Shown here one piece after another: positions 34,518-44,671 of a stretch of 64,000 bases of DNA. This DNA comes from Chlorella sorokiniana (taxonomy: Eukaryota > Chlorophyta > Trebouxiophyceae > Chlorellales > Chlorellaceae), in assembly GCA_025917655.1 (NCBI GenBank), contig CP084619.1:2833001-2897000 (forward strand), in the 5' to 3' direction. Numbering within the stretch: the first letter of the stretch is position 1; each line of letters opens with the position of its first letter. The notes under the pieces were generated by a model. It saw nothing but the letters and a program-made list of their open reading frames with translations, was not told where the DNA came from and did not search any database. The position numbers and the translations under genes were made by a program.

Positions 34518-36696
34518 TCACGCCATGGTTTCGCTGCTGATGGAGGGGTGCCGCCGGGTGGCACGCACAGACTGGGGCTGCCCATCGCTGCCGTCCCCGC
34601 CAGCTGCCGCGGCGTCAGCCAGCCGGCGCGCCATGTCTCGGTCCAGGGACGCGATGGGGCTCACCTTTTGCTTGACTGATGCATTGCGCAGGAGCGACGC
34701 ACCGCTGCTGGCTGCTGGAAGCAGCCTGCCGCTGCCGCTGGCGGCGGTGACGGCCAGCAGGCCCCCGCTGCTGCCGCCGCCCAGCAGGCCGGCCTTGTCC
34801 CGTGGGGCAGCGGCCGCCGCGCCTCCGCTGCTGCCCACCGCCTTCAGCTCAAACTCGGGGCTGGCGGGCAGCTGCTGCAGGGGGAGTAGGCGGTGCTGCT
34901 GCCCACAAAGCCCTCCCGCTCCAGGGCCGCGGGGTAGCTGCCGTCCAGGTGCACCGACCCCGCCTCCAGCGTGTCCAGGCTGAGAGGGCTGCCGCCGTCG
35001 CCGTACCCCACCCCCTGCCGCTGCGCATCCCCCACCTGCCCGTGCGCTCGCTTGATGGCTTGCCTGCGGCAGAGAGGGCAAGCGGTGAGGGTGCTGCGCA
35101 GCCGGGGGGGCTCCTTGGGCAAGATGCCGGCCTGCGTCGGGCGCCGAGCGGCCGCCGCGGCCTCCCCCAAACCACCCCTGGCACGCTGCGGCGCCACTCA
35201 CTTGATGCTGTAGGAGACGAAGAGGGCGCCCACCACGCACATGAGGGCCGAAATGCCCAGCATGACCCACTCGAAGACGGGGGGGGCCGCCCTGGCCGCT
35301 GATGATGGAGTGGATGTTGTCTGCCATGGACCCAAAGTAGGCAAATACGGCGCACTCGTACACAATGCCCACCGCCGACACCAGGCTGAACTGCCAGAAA
35401 GGGATGTTGGTGGTGGCCATGGCGATGTTGAGCTGCAAGGGAGGGGGCGGCCAGGGTGGGAGTGCCGGGAAGCAGCGGAACGGCACATGCCTCCAAAGAT
35501 GCGGGCGCCGGCCACTCGCTTCAGGGGCAAGAAACAGATGGACAGTCCTGCGCACGCGCGCGCCCCCGTCCCCCTGCCGCAAACCCCACCAGGTTGTAGG
35601 GTATGATGGGCGAGAAGCGCATGATGAGCACCAGCTTCCAGCCGTCCACCTCGATCGCCTTGTCGATGATGGCCCACTTCTTCCACTTGCGCTTCAGCGT
35701 GCTCTCCACCCAGCCGTGGAAGAGGTAGCGCGCCAGCAGGAAGGCCAGCGCCTGGCCCACCGCCCCGCCAGCCCACACAGCCAGCAGGCCGCGCCAGAAG
35801 CCAAAGACGAAGCCGGCGCCCAGGATGAGGATGACGCCCGGCAGGAAGAGCGCCACTGTGGCCGTGTACATGCCTGGGGGCGCGCGGCAAGGGGAGCGCG
35901 CAATCAGCGGCTCGCCCGCGCCGACACCCTGCCTCCAAAGCTGTGACGCATGTGCGTGCAGCAAGGGCACCGTGGCGGCCGCAGCTGGTTGTAACCCACC
36001 CACAAAGATGCCCCACCCAGCCCAGCCGTTGTGCCGCTGGAACCAAGTGAGTATGTTGCCAAAAAAGCCAAAGCCCTGCGTAGACAGAAAGAGGTGCAGC
36101 TTTTGGTGGCAGCAGCTCAAGCCCTGTCCCGGAGCCAGCTGCGTGCAGCCGTCACCTTGACGGACAGGAGCACGATGACGGTGATGAGGATGCCCAGGAT
36201 GGCGGCCTTGGACCAGTGCGCAAGGAAGAAGCCCAGCAGCTGCTTGCCGAACAGCAGCAGCCGGTCTTTCCGTGACCGCGAGGGCTGCAGTGTTGGGGAG
36301 GGCGGAGCAGCATAAGCTATCGTTCACTCCAGCAGCGTTCAGCAACCCACCCCCGCAACTTTCAGCGAGACGAGCGGGAGCGTGAAGGAGAACACCCCGG
36401 TGTCTGCCCCGGGCTGCTGCGGAGGACAAGCTCACGTGTATCAAGGGCGTCATCCCATCGTCGCTAAGCGCTGAGCTGTTCACCAAGCGCGCGTGCTCAG
36501 AGTATTCTGCCGCCTCGCTGCTCACAGTGCTCTGCACGCCCATGCTGACCGGCGAGCCGCCCTGCTGACGGCTGGCTGGCCGTGCCGCCGTTGGCGGCGA
36601 GTGGTAGGGGCCCTCAGCCAGGGGTATTGAGCGCTCCTGCCTGCCGTCCATGCTGTCGCTGATGTTCAACCTGAGGGGGCTGGTACCACCGCTCAT
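34518..36696 (-). CDS. TVP38/TMEM64 family membrane protein (VTT/DedA-like)
   Basis: A multi-pass membrane protein of the SNARE-associated-Golgi/VTT domain family, which includes lipid scramblase-like proteins. Exons (minus): 36436-36696, 36156-36284, 36000-36075, 35590-35873, 35202-35432, 34518-35063. The cytosolic N-terminus is Ser/Pro-rich. A first TM helix (ILGILITVIVLLSV) is followed by the VTT core: TATVALFLPGVILILGAGFV, FGFWRGLLAVWAGGAVGQAL, LLARYLF, LVLIMRFSPIIPYNLLNIAM, and WVMLGISALMCVVGALFVSY. The 180-residue C-terminal tail is low-complexity, Ala/Gly/Ser-rich, with a one-base loss at about 34878-34882. The fold and the RFSPIIPYNLLN motif make the family secure; subcellular location (Golgi, ER or plastid) is not visible. 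Confidence 0.9.
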
Positions 36697-37745
36697 AGCC
36701 CCCGCCTCGGGGCTTCCGCTCCCACTGCGGCCCTGCCCTGTTGCAGGGTTGGCTAGATGAGCGTTCGGAGCTGAAGGTTACACTCGGCGAAGTGCTGATT
36801 GTTCCAGCAAGCGTTCGAAAAGCGCCCAGGCGGCAGGGCAAGCCGCACTAGGTTCCCGCTGCACTTGGCTCCGGCTGCGGCCCACAGAGAGCTTGATTCA
36901 TAGAGTTACTTTTCTCGAGCACGATGGGTTGGCTGTTCCACGCATCTGGGTGCGCAGCCCCGCTGGCCGACTCGTGCTCAGCACACAAGGGAGAAGGAGA
37001 GGGCAAGTGTGCGCATTGTGTCGTTGAAACAAATGCCACTGCATGAAAAGGCTGCAGAACCTTTACAGGTGATGCTGCGCGCTTGGCGGGCGGCCAGGGG
37101 TTGTTTGACCGCCGCACGTGCCCAAGCCGCACAGCGTGCCCTTGGTGACGCTTCCTAGTTTCCCCAATGATCAGGCAGGCAGCTGCATGCCCGATCATCA
37201 TCCACTCAAGCCCGTATCGAGATGTTTGCTTGCAGCAAGGCTCCAGCTGGTGCTCTTTTCTGCGCTTTTGGCAGCCTTGCGGAAGGCGATAAGCAGCCTA
37301 GCTGCAGGCAGGCAGTCTGCGCAGGTAATGCATCAGCGCGCATGCCACTTGCTTCGTATGCCATCCTCACGTTCTAAATGGATTCAAGACAGGGTTCAGC
37401 AAGCGTCAATGGAGGCATGCCGGTCTTTTCCACTCATGTCAGTTTAGTAGGGACTCAATAGCTCCTGCCTTCTGTTAGCTTGCAAGCCTGCAAAAGTTAC
37501 AAACGACTCGGCAGGGGTTACAGTGGTGTCCATGTACATGCTGTAGAGCAGTCCTGCAGAACACGAGCTGTTTCGAGTCCGCCACAGCGTGGCGCCTTCG
37601 CCACGTCGCGCTGGTCATGCCGCGCTCAGGCATGCTCATCGGGGCGAGCTGACGTTGCTGTCATTGTGATGGCATAACAAACCTTGGTGGTCTCGAGCAG
37701 AAGCAGGAGCTCGCACCCCGCTCCTAGCAGACAATCTCGCTGTAT
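36697..37745. other. divergent promoter region, TVP38-like / PB1 protein
   Basis: About one kilobase between two opposite starts. I see no domain-bearing open frame. Sequence is mixed, with several A/T-rich patches. Confidence 0.45.
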
Positions 37746-39548
37746 ATGGCACACTTGAAGGCTTTCCGTCAGAAATGGCTCGCAGCAGCAGCTGGGGGCC
37801 TTTCGGCTGAGTCACCGGCTCAGCAGCCTGCCTTGGCGCCATCCGCTCCTGCTACCGCTTCAGCAGCTAGTCCACCTGCGCCTCTGCTGCCGAAGAAGCG
37901 CTTCTTGGAGCTCGGGGCAGCGCGACAGCAGCAGCAACAAGACAGGTGAGGCGCAATCTCACATCTCTACCGACCGCTCACTTCGTCGACAGCCGTAATA
38001 CACTTCACAGGCTGTTGCCCCTCCGGTCGATCTCATGCTTCATTCACGCGCCTGCTTCCATCATTTTTGCACGATGCAGTGGTTTGGTGTCAAAGAAGCA
38101 GCGTCCGGCAGCAGAGGCTTCAGCACCCAGCAGACGCGAAGCAGGCTCAAATGGGTCAGCGGGCAAGCCCTCGCAGTCGCAGCAGACGGCACAGCAGCAG
38201 CAGTCGCAGCAGCAGATCAAGCCCAATGGTGAGCCCAGTAGAGCGAAATGCGAGGCTGGAACGCATGTCAAGCGCAGCAGCAAGGCTCCAGCAGGAGCTG
38301 CCGCAGCAAAACCTAAGCGTGAAGTCATTGCAGGCACGGATACCAGCAAAGTCAGCCGGTCTAAGGTACCCACTAAGGGTGGCGCGGCAAGCAAGCCAGC
38401 GGCGACTGATCGCCCGCCGAAGAAGGAAGCAGCAGCAGGGGGCGGCAGCAAGGACGCAGCTGAAGGAGGGCAGGCCGTGAAGAAGGAGGCACCGGCAGCG
38501 GAGCAGCCGCTGAAGAAGGACCCGGCTGCACCTGAACGATCTCTGAAGAAAGAGGTGGCTGCAGCTGATCGGCCGCTGAAGAAGGAGGCGGCTGCACCTG
38601 AGCGATTGCTGAAGAAGGAGGCGGCTGCACCTGAGCGGCCGCTGAAGAAGGAGGCGGCGACAGCCGCGCGGTCGCTGAAGGGGGCAGCCGCAGCAGAGCG
38701 GCCATTGAAGAAGGAGGCTACGGCAGTCAGCAAAAAGGAGGCGGTCGGGCAGCGCCCTGGCAAAAGGGTGGCGTCCGCCGCAGATCAAGTGGCAAAAGAG
38801 TTGTCAGCGTCAGACCAACCGGCAAAGAAGGAGGCGGCAGTGGTCAGCACAAAAGCGACAGCAGACACGCTTATCAAGCCGAGCGCTGAAACCCGCGCTA
38901 AAATCCGTCGGTGGGTTGATAAGGCAATTGAAAGGGCATTTGTTGGATTGAAGCCTGAGCAGCAGCAGGAGCATGCGGGCAGCAATCCGTCCAGCATGCA
39001 GCTTGAGGGCGGCGACGCGCGGCAGCAGCAGCAGATCTCGTCGCCTCCTCGGCCAGCGGCAAGCAAGGCAGAACCAGGCAATGAGGGAGGCAGCACGAGC
39101 ACTGGCACACCCGTGGAGCTGCTGGCGGCGCCCGACGGGCCTGCATCGCATGTGGGGAGCTGGCGGTGGCGCTGTACAGCGGCCATGGAGAGCTGTGGGA
39201 GGCGCTGCAATCCCGCTTTGGAGGTGCGCTGCCACCTGTCTGGCGTGCCCCGCCTGCCCTTGCATGCTCTGCCCTGCCAGCCGCGCTGTGCCCCGCATGC
39301 TGATCTCATGCTCAGGTTCAGAGTGGCTCAATGGTGGCCTGCCCGTCTCTTCTGCCATGTGCTGCAGACAAGCTGCCAGCCGGTTTGTAGGCGCGGCTGC
39401 TGTATCAAGACAGCGACGGCGACTGGCTGCTGATGCAGCCCGAAGCGCCCTGGCACTTGTTCATCCGCAACGTGCGCAAGCTTGTGATCACGGTGCCAGC
39501 AGCAGCGCGCACGCAAGAGGATCCCCAAGCGCCGAAGCCAGAGAGTTG
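37746..39548 (+). CDS. 11-residue-repeat protein with C-terminal PB1 domain
   Basis: Exons: 37746-37945, 38080-39223, 39368-39548. The N-terminus MAHLKAFRQKWLAAAAGG leads into Ala/Pro/Gln-rich low complexity. Residues encoded by about 38477-38726 form seven or eight imperfect 11-mers of the type LKKEAAAPERP, predicted helical and highly charged, like LEA group 3 repeats. After a basic helix (RAKIRRWVDKAIERAFVG) the C-terminus looks like a PB1 domain: ELAVALYSGHGELWEALQSR, then LLYQDSDGDWLLMQPEAPWH and FIRNVRKLVI, the OPCA-like acidic part resembling AUX/IAA, ARF and NIN-like PB1 domains. The G run 39154-39157 lacks a base inside the PB1 start. A TAG at 39389-39391 lies in frame between the two PB1 halves, so the last join may be wrong. 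No DNA-binding domain is visible. Function unknown; PB1 suggests a homo- or hetero-oligomer. Confidence 0.65.
38477..38726 (+). repeat. tandem 33-base coding repeats (LKKEAAAPERx)
   Basis: Seven to eight imperfect 33-base units in the PB1-protein exon, each encoding L-K-K-E-(A/V)-A-A-(P/A)-(E/D)-R-x. The two central units (about 38577-38642) are nearly identical, indicating recent duplication. Confidence 0.85.
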
Positions 39549-40704
39549 ATTGCACCATCCATGTCCCGAGCTCCTGCCACATCGCCGCCTCCATGTCATC
39601 GTCACAGTCCCATTGCATGCTAGTGGTGTCACTGGCCAACTAGCAACCTGAAATGCTGCCTGACATGGTGGTTCCTGCTCGCACAATCCCTGCTCCTGCT
39701 TCATGACCGTCTGTTGCTGTTTATCAGTGCTGTTAGCCCCCTCATTTGCATCTCGACGTCACGACCTTTGCTCAGGTTTGCGTTCTCTGCTCACATTCCC
39801 ACACGCTTGCAAGTCGCATGCACAGGCGGCAGCCAGCTCACAAGGCAGCAGCTGAATGCCCATTGGGCTGTTGGCAGCACTGTGCACGGGGTTTCACAGC
39901 CGCTGCCACGCGTCCGGCACTTTTACCTTTCACATGCAGCAGCACCGGGAGTGCGGCCGGCACCTTTACATCCAGCAGCTCCGGGAGTGGCACAGGGCAG
40001 AGGCCAGGGCCAGCGCCACCCTTTCCGGCCAGGGTTGACGCAGCCGATGCTTTCCACGCCCACGATGCCCGCTGCTGCTGTGCAACACGCGGCAGCGCAG
40101 GACTTTGAGGGCCTGGCGTGCAAGCCTGAAGAGTGCTTATCCTGGCCCACAGTACTGGCCGTCATTTTATCCCTTGGAGCCTCGCACCATCAAGGCGGCC
40201 AAGGGTGGGCCTGCTGCCTGCGACTGGCCTGGACAAGGGTCAAGACAACGCAGCGAGCGGTCGTCGGTGGCAACATTCCAGGGGGCGCAGGTCGTGCTGG
40301 CATGGTGGTGTTTGGGGGCCGAGCGCGCAAGCTGGCCCAGCAGCACAAGACGGAAGCCACGCTGGCCGGCTGAGACGAAGGGCGCCCGCCAGCCCTGCCG
40401 CGGTGGCAAAGGATGCGGCAGGAGGGCGTCTGCAGCCTGGCTGCCCCCCTCCTCTTGAACACCACCGCCCACCTGCCGATGCGCCTTGAGGAAGAGGTCT
40501 CAGGCTAGGACCGCCAGGCTGGGCTGGTGCCTGCTGGCCGGCGCAGATAGTGCAATGTGCTCCCTTAATCTGTTCTGGCAATTTTATCGGTCGTACTGCT
40601 GTCCTCCTTGCCGATTGGAATCGTCTGCAACGTTTTGGAGGAGGTTGCGATTTCTGTGCAACGGGTGTCCGCACTGTCTCTGCTGATTGGGAGCCCGCAG
40701 GTTG
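39549..40704. other. convergent spacer, PB1 protein / membrane microprotein
   Basis: Long open frames exist on both strands but none shows a domain, conserved motif or splice logic, so I call no gene. An imperfect direct repeat lies at 39914-39989. The region should hold both 3' UTRs. Confidence 0.4.
39914..39989. repeat. imperfect direct repeat, two copies
   Basis: Copies at about 39914-39952 and 39957-39989 share CCGGCACYTTTAC and CAGCAGCWCCGGGAGTG. Non-coding as far as I can tell. Confidence 0.6.
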
Positions 40705-40818
40705 TCATCGGGTAGCAAAGCGTACCAGGTCTGGCTTGTACAAACGGTGCACCACGGCAGCCCCAGCCAGCAGAGAAGCAAGGGCCACTGCTAGCGGCTT
40801 AACCACAGGCATAGACAT
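40705..40818 (-). CDS. candidate 37-residue single-pass membrane microprotein
   Basis: From an ATG at 40818 the frame encodes 37 residues: MSMPVVKPLAVALASLLAGA, then AVVHRLYKPDLVRFATR and a stop. It has a short N-terminus, one hydrophobic helix and a basic tail, the shape of tiny subunits of mitochondrial or plastid membrane complexes. The frame stays open upstream (QAFPTFKRPVPVNFASSTSR), so this may be the last exon of a longer gene with a presequence. I cannot name the family. It lies 415 bases downstream of the MPP-beta stop on the same strand and could alternatively be part of that gene's 3' UTR. Confidence 0.4.
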   Translation of the reverse strand: MSMPVVKPLAVALASLLAGAAVVHRLYKPDLVRFATR

Positions 40819-41233
40819 TTTGGGGATCGCACGGGACGTAGAGGACGCAAAGTTGACAGGAACAGGGCGCTTGAAGGTGGGAAATGCCTGACTGAGCTGC
40901 TGCGCTGGCGCCACAGAATGCTTTTGTTGCAAAATCCCCGCATCCCAGTTGATTGCCAGCTCGCCCAGCACGCATCCCAGTTGACACCGGATTGAGGTTG
41001 ATAATGCCATACTCAGCAATTTCCACTGTTCACACAAGGAAGAGAACGAGGAAGCTTCCGTCTGTAGAGAGCAAGCAACAGCGGCATGAACGGGAAGGAC
41101 GAGACCGCGCAGATGCACATCGCGGGAGCAGTCATGCTCCAATGCTTGCTCCACGCCACGACCGCCCAGCACCAACCATTGCGTTGTCAGCGGCTGGCGT
41201 GCGGCTGGCAAGGGCTGCCGTGCCCCGCTTTGC

Positions 41234-44200
41234 TCAGTATCGCAGCCAGTAGGTGCGGCGTCGCATCCACGTGTAGTCGGGCAGGAACTGGAGGGCAGGG
41301 AAGGGAGGGGCGTGGCAGGCTTGACAAACCCTCGAGCTTAAGCATGTGGGTGGACCGGCTGGAAGGCACGCGTCTGCGTGCCCCCGCTCCTCCGCGAAGC
41401 CGTCCCTCCCAGCAGCCCAGCAGGTCGGCAGGTCAGCTCGCCCAGCTGCTGCCCGCGCTCCGCGTCGCCGCCGCACCTGCGTGTCCCCCAGCGAGGCCAG
41501 CGCGATGTCTTGGTCCAGCACAAAGCGGTTGGCCACCGCCTTGACGGTGGCCGCATCCACCGCGTCGATGCGCGCAAACAGCTCCGCCTTGGGCATGCGC
41601 CGCCCGTACACCAGCAGGTTGCGCCCAATGTCCTCAGCAATGCCTGCTCCAGGGAGCGGGGTAGGGGCGGGGTGGGCTGGGAGGGCGGGTGGGCCGCAGC
41701 AGCAGGCTGCCGGGCATGCCGCAGCACACAGCCAGCTGCCACAGCGCTGGAGAGGGCCGGCGTGCGCATCCCCACAGGGGAGCAGCGCTGCGAGCGGCCG
41801 GGTGTGCCCTCACCGGTGGTGCCGTCCTGCGAGAAGAGGATGGAGGCCTTGAGCTGGTTGCGGGCGCGGGCCACGTCCTCCTCCTCCACCGAGTAGCAGA
41901 GGCGGGTGATGGCGTTCATGATGGTCCAGGCCAGGTCCTCGTGGTCGGTTTTGGGGTCGGCAACCGCGTACACGCCAAACAGGCCTGCCGAAGGGGGGGG
42001 GGGTGCTGGAGCATAAGGACTGCAGCTCCCGGGGGTGGAGCAGAGGTACTGGACGAGTGCACAGCCCCGCGCAAGCCAAGCCCGCCACGCCTCTGCCCTG
42101 AGGTGATCCCTGCACCCCCTCCCCCTCGCACCCGTGTCGTGGTAGTTGGTGTTGAAGGCCATGTAGGAGGTGGCCAGCTTGTTGGAGGCTATGGTCTGGG
42201 CCAGGCGGCTGCCCATGTCGACGCCCGCACCGCTGTTCTTGTCCCACGCGCCCAGCATGGTCTGCAGGGCGCGTTGGCGCGGTGGGTGAGTGGCACAGCA
42301 GAGCACAGCCAGTGTGACCGCGATGTGCAGTGGGGTGCTGAGCGGCGGGCAGGGGTGCACAGGGCACCAGGGCGCCCCCAGGTGCCCCCGCCTCCTCACC
42401 CTGCACCCCCACCTGCATGACCATGAGCGGCACGGAGTCGGGGTCGGTCCAGGAGGCGCCCCTGAAGGCCACTGCAAACTGCATGGAGGCCTGGTCGGGG
42501 TCCCGGATGCGCACCTCGCTGCCCGTGAAGATGGCGGGGGCCTGGCCAGGGGCAGCGGGGGCAGGGGGGGCGAGCTATCAATGACAACAGCAGCTGAGAG
42601 TGGCAGGCGCGAAGGACAGCTGCTCCCAAGGCTCCGGGCACCGCGACGACATGGCAGCCAAACCCGAGCAACCTGTCGGCCCCTCTCGCACCCAGCTGCG
42701 ACAGCGCTGACCTACCCCTCCCACCCACCTCCTTGACCAGGTCCGCCGCGCTCTTGCCGCCGCTGGGCAGCTTGGCAAACGCCTTGCCCGCCGCCTGCAC
42801 CAGCGCGTCGTGGTTGACTGCGCCCGCCGCCGAAATGACCATGCGCGGCGCGGTGTAGTTGGAGGCAATGTAGTCGGCCAGGTGCTGGCGCGTGATTGAC
42901 CTGCGGGTGGAAATGTGGGGGTGTGGGGGTGCGAGGTGGGCAGGAGGTGCGCGAACTGGGTGGGGTGCTGCGCGCTGGAGGGGTTGGAGCAGCACCACAA
43001 CCAGTGCAGCACCCTGGGACCCCATCAAGTCACTTGGTCCGCCCCGCCCCACAGACACACACACACAGATGCCCACACCCACCGAGCCCCACCTGACGTT
43101 CTCGGCGGGCCCCAGAATGGTGCGGCCCAGCGGCGAGCGCTGGAAGGCGGTGGCATGCAGGTGGTCAAAGATCACCTCCTCAGGGATGCCCTCCACCTGC
43201 AGGCGCAGCACCGGCGGCGCCAGGGGCAGGCGCTCAGCGGTGAGCAGGCAACCCGTGCGCTGCTGCGGTGTGCTGGTCCCTGACACAAACACGGGATGTA
43301 AGCGAGGAGGTGTGCGAGCGCGCACCTCCTGCATCTCCCGCAGGATGACGTCGCGCTCCCGCTCGATGGCCCGCTCCTCCAGGTTGGAGTTCTGCAGGAT
43401 GTCCGCCAGGATGTCCAGCGCCTTGGGCACGTCCTTCTCAAACACCTTGGCGTAGTAGCAGGTCTGAGGGAGGGAACGGGCGGCGCTGGGTGAGCCACAG
43501 TTGACGCAATGCGATGGGCGCCTGCTGGGGGCACCCTGTTGCTGCTGTCTCTGCTGACGCTCTCGCTGCCACTCCATCCCAGGTGTGCGCTCCCCTCCGA
43601 CAAAAAGCGCAGCAGCCGCTCGACACCTGCTCGCGCGAGGTGTATGCGTTCAGGTGGCCCCCATGTTCTCGATCTCCACCTCCAGGTCACGCACGGTGCG
43701 GGACTGCGGCAGCAGGGTCATGAGAGCAGGATGGGCACAAGTGTGATGATGACAGCGAGCAGCAGCCGCTGGCTGCTGCGCGCGCCCCTCAACCAGCGTT
43801 GCCCTGCTGTCGACTGCTGCGCTGCGGTCACCAGCTGGCGCGCACCGTGGTGCCCTTGAAGGCCATGTGCTCCAGGAAGTGCGCGGTGCCGTTGCTGGCG
43901 TCGGTCTCGTAGCGGCTTCCCGCATCAATCCACACGCCCACAGTGGCGGTGCTCGAGTGCGGCACCGCCTCGCTGGCAACCCGCAGGCCGTTGGGCAGCC
44001 GCGTCACCTGGGGCAGCGGCATCAAACAGCGCCTCAGGCAGCTTACCGTGAAGGTGACGCCTGCCACTTGAAGCAAACCGATACAGGAAACGACAGAAGA
44101 AGCGCCTCAATGTCAGCGCCGACGAGCGGCACCCAGGACTGCATCGCCCCGACCCGGGCTCACCTTCGTCTCTGGCAGCTGTGCGAGAGCAGGGGTGAGG

Positions 44201-44337
44201 TTCAGCTGCTGCGCAAACGGACTGCCGAAGCGGAGGTAGGGGCTCTCCTCCGCCAGGGCCGCCTCCGCTGCAAACCCACGGCTGGCTGCTTGCTGCAGCT
44301 GCCCCAGCAGCTTGTGGCCATGGCGTAGCCGCAACAT
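41234..44337 (-). CDS. mitochondrial processing peptidase subunit beta
   Basis: M16 metalloprotease that removes presequences from imported mitochondrial proteins; in plants it also sits in complex III as a core subunit. The start [20 protein letters not shown] then [11 protein letters not shown] is a mitochondrial presequence. Catalytic inverted zinc motif [11 protein letters not shown] is intact, with the distal part [16 protein letters not shown], so this is the active beta type. Further family lines: [93 protein letters not shown] and [16 protein letters not shown]. The protein ends [11 protein letters not shown], a normal MPP-beta end. There are about nine introns; the one near 43050-43100 has a TG tract after its donor. 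Processing-peptidase activity is inferred from family. Confidence 0.95.
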
Positions 44338-44671
44338 GTTTGCGCACCGCCAAGCCCACAGTGCAGCCTCAACCCTGCGAGCCTCCTGGTGCTTGGCAGC
44401 ACGACCCTAAGCTTGCCGATCTCCTGTGATCGCCCAGGTGCTCTCTGGGGCGCAGATCCCCCGATTTCAGCCGCCATGCGTTTCCGGCTAAGGAAAGACC
44501 AGGAAAAGGCAAGTGAAACAGCGGGGGTATGCAGCGTCATTGCGGGCTTTCATACATTGCGTGAGATCGGTAGTCTACAATTTCGACGCTGATCGATCGC
44601 AAGCTCTTCCGACACACTGATCCAACGCCCATTCCAAGCAGTCCGCGTCCTCCGACATCTGCCCGGCGACC
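44338..44671. other. divergent promoter, MPP-beta / hydrolase
   Basis: Only 334 bases separate the two start codons. A short open frame at 44476 (MRFRLRKDQEK then AG|GCAAGT) could be an upstream ORF or an alternative first exon of the hydrolase gene. Confidence 0.45.

Noticed and set aside
36848-37201. A minus-strand open frame in the TVP38/PB1 spacer
   Set aside because: Starts and ends without splice or promoter context and shows no similarity I can recognise.
38477-38726. Regularly spaced repeats that could suggest a CRISPR-like array
   Set aside because: The units are contiguous, in frame and protein-coding, with no spacers, in a eukaryotic nuclear context.
39714-40373. A 219-codon plus-strand open frame between the PB1 gene and the microprotein
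   Set aside because: Composition is unremarkable, no motif is seen and a direct repeat interrupts it; most likely 3' UTR/spacer.
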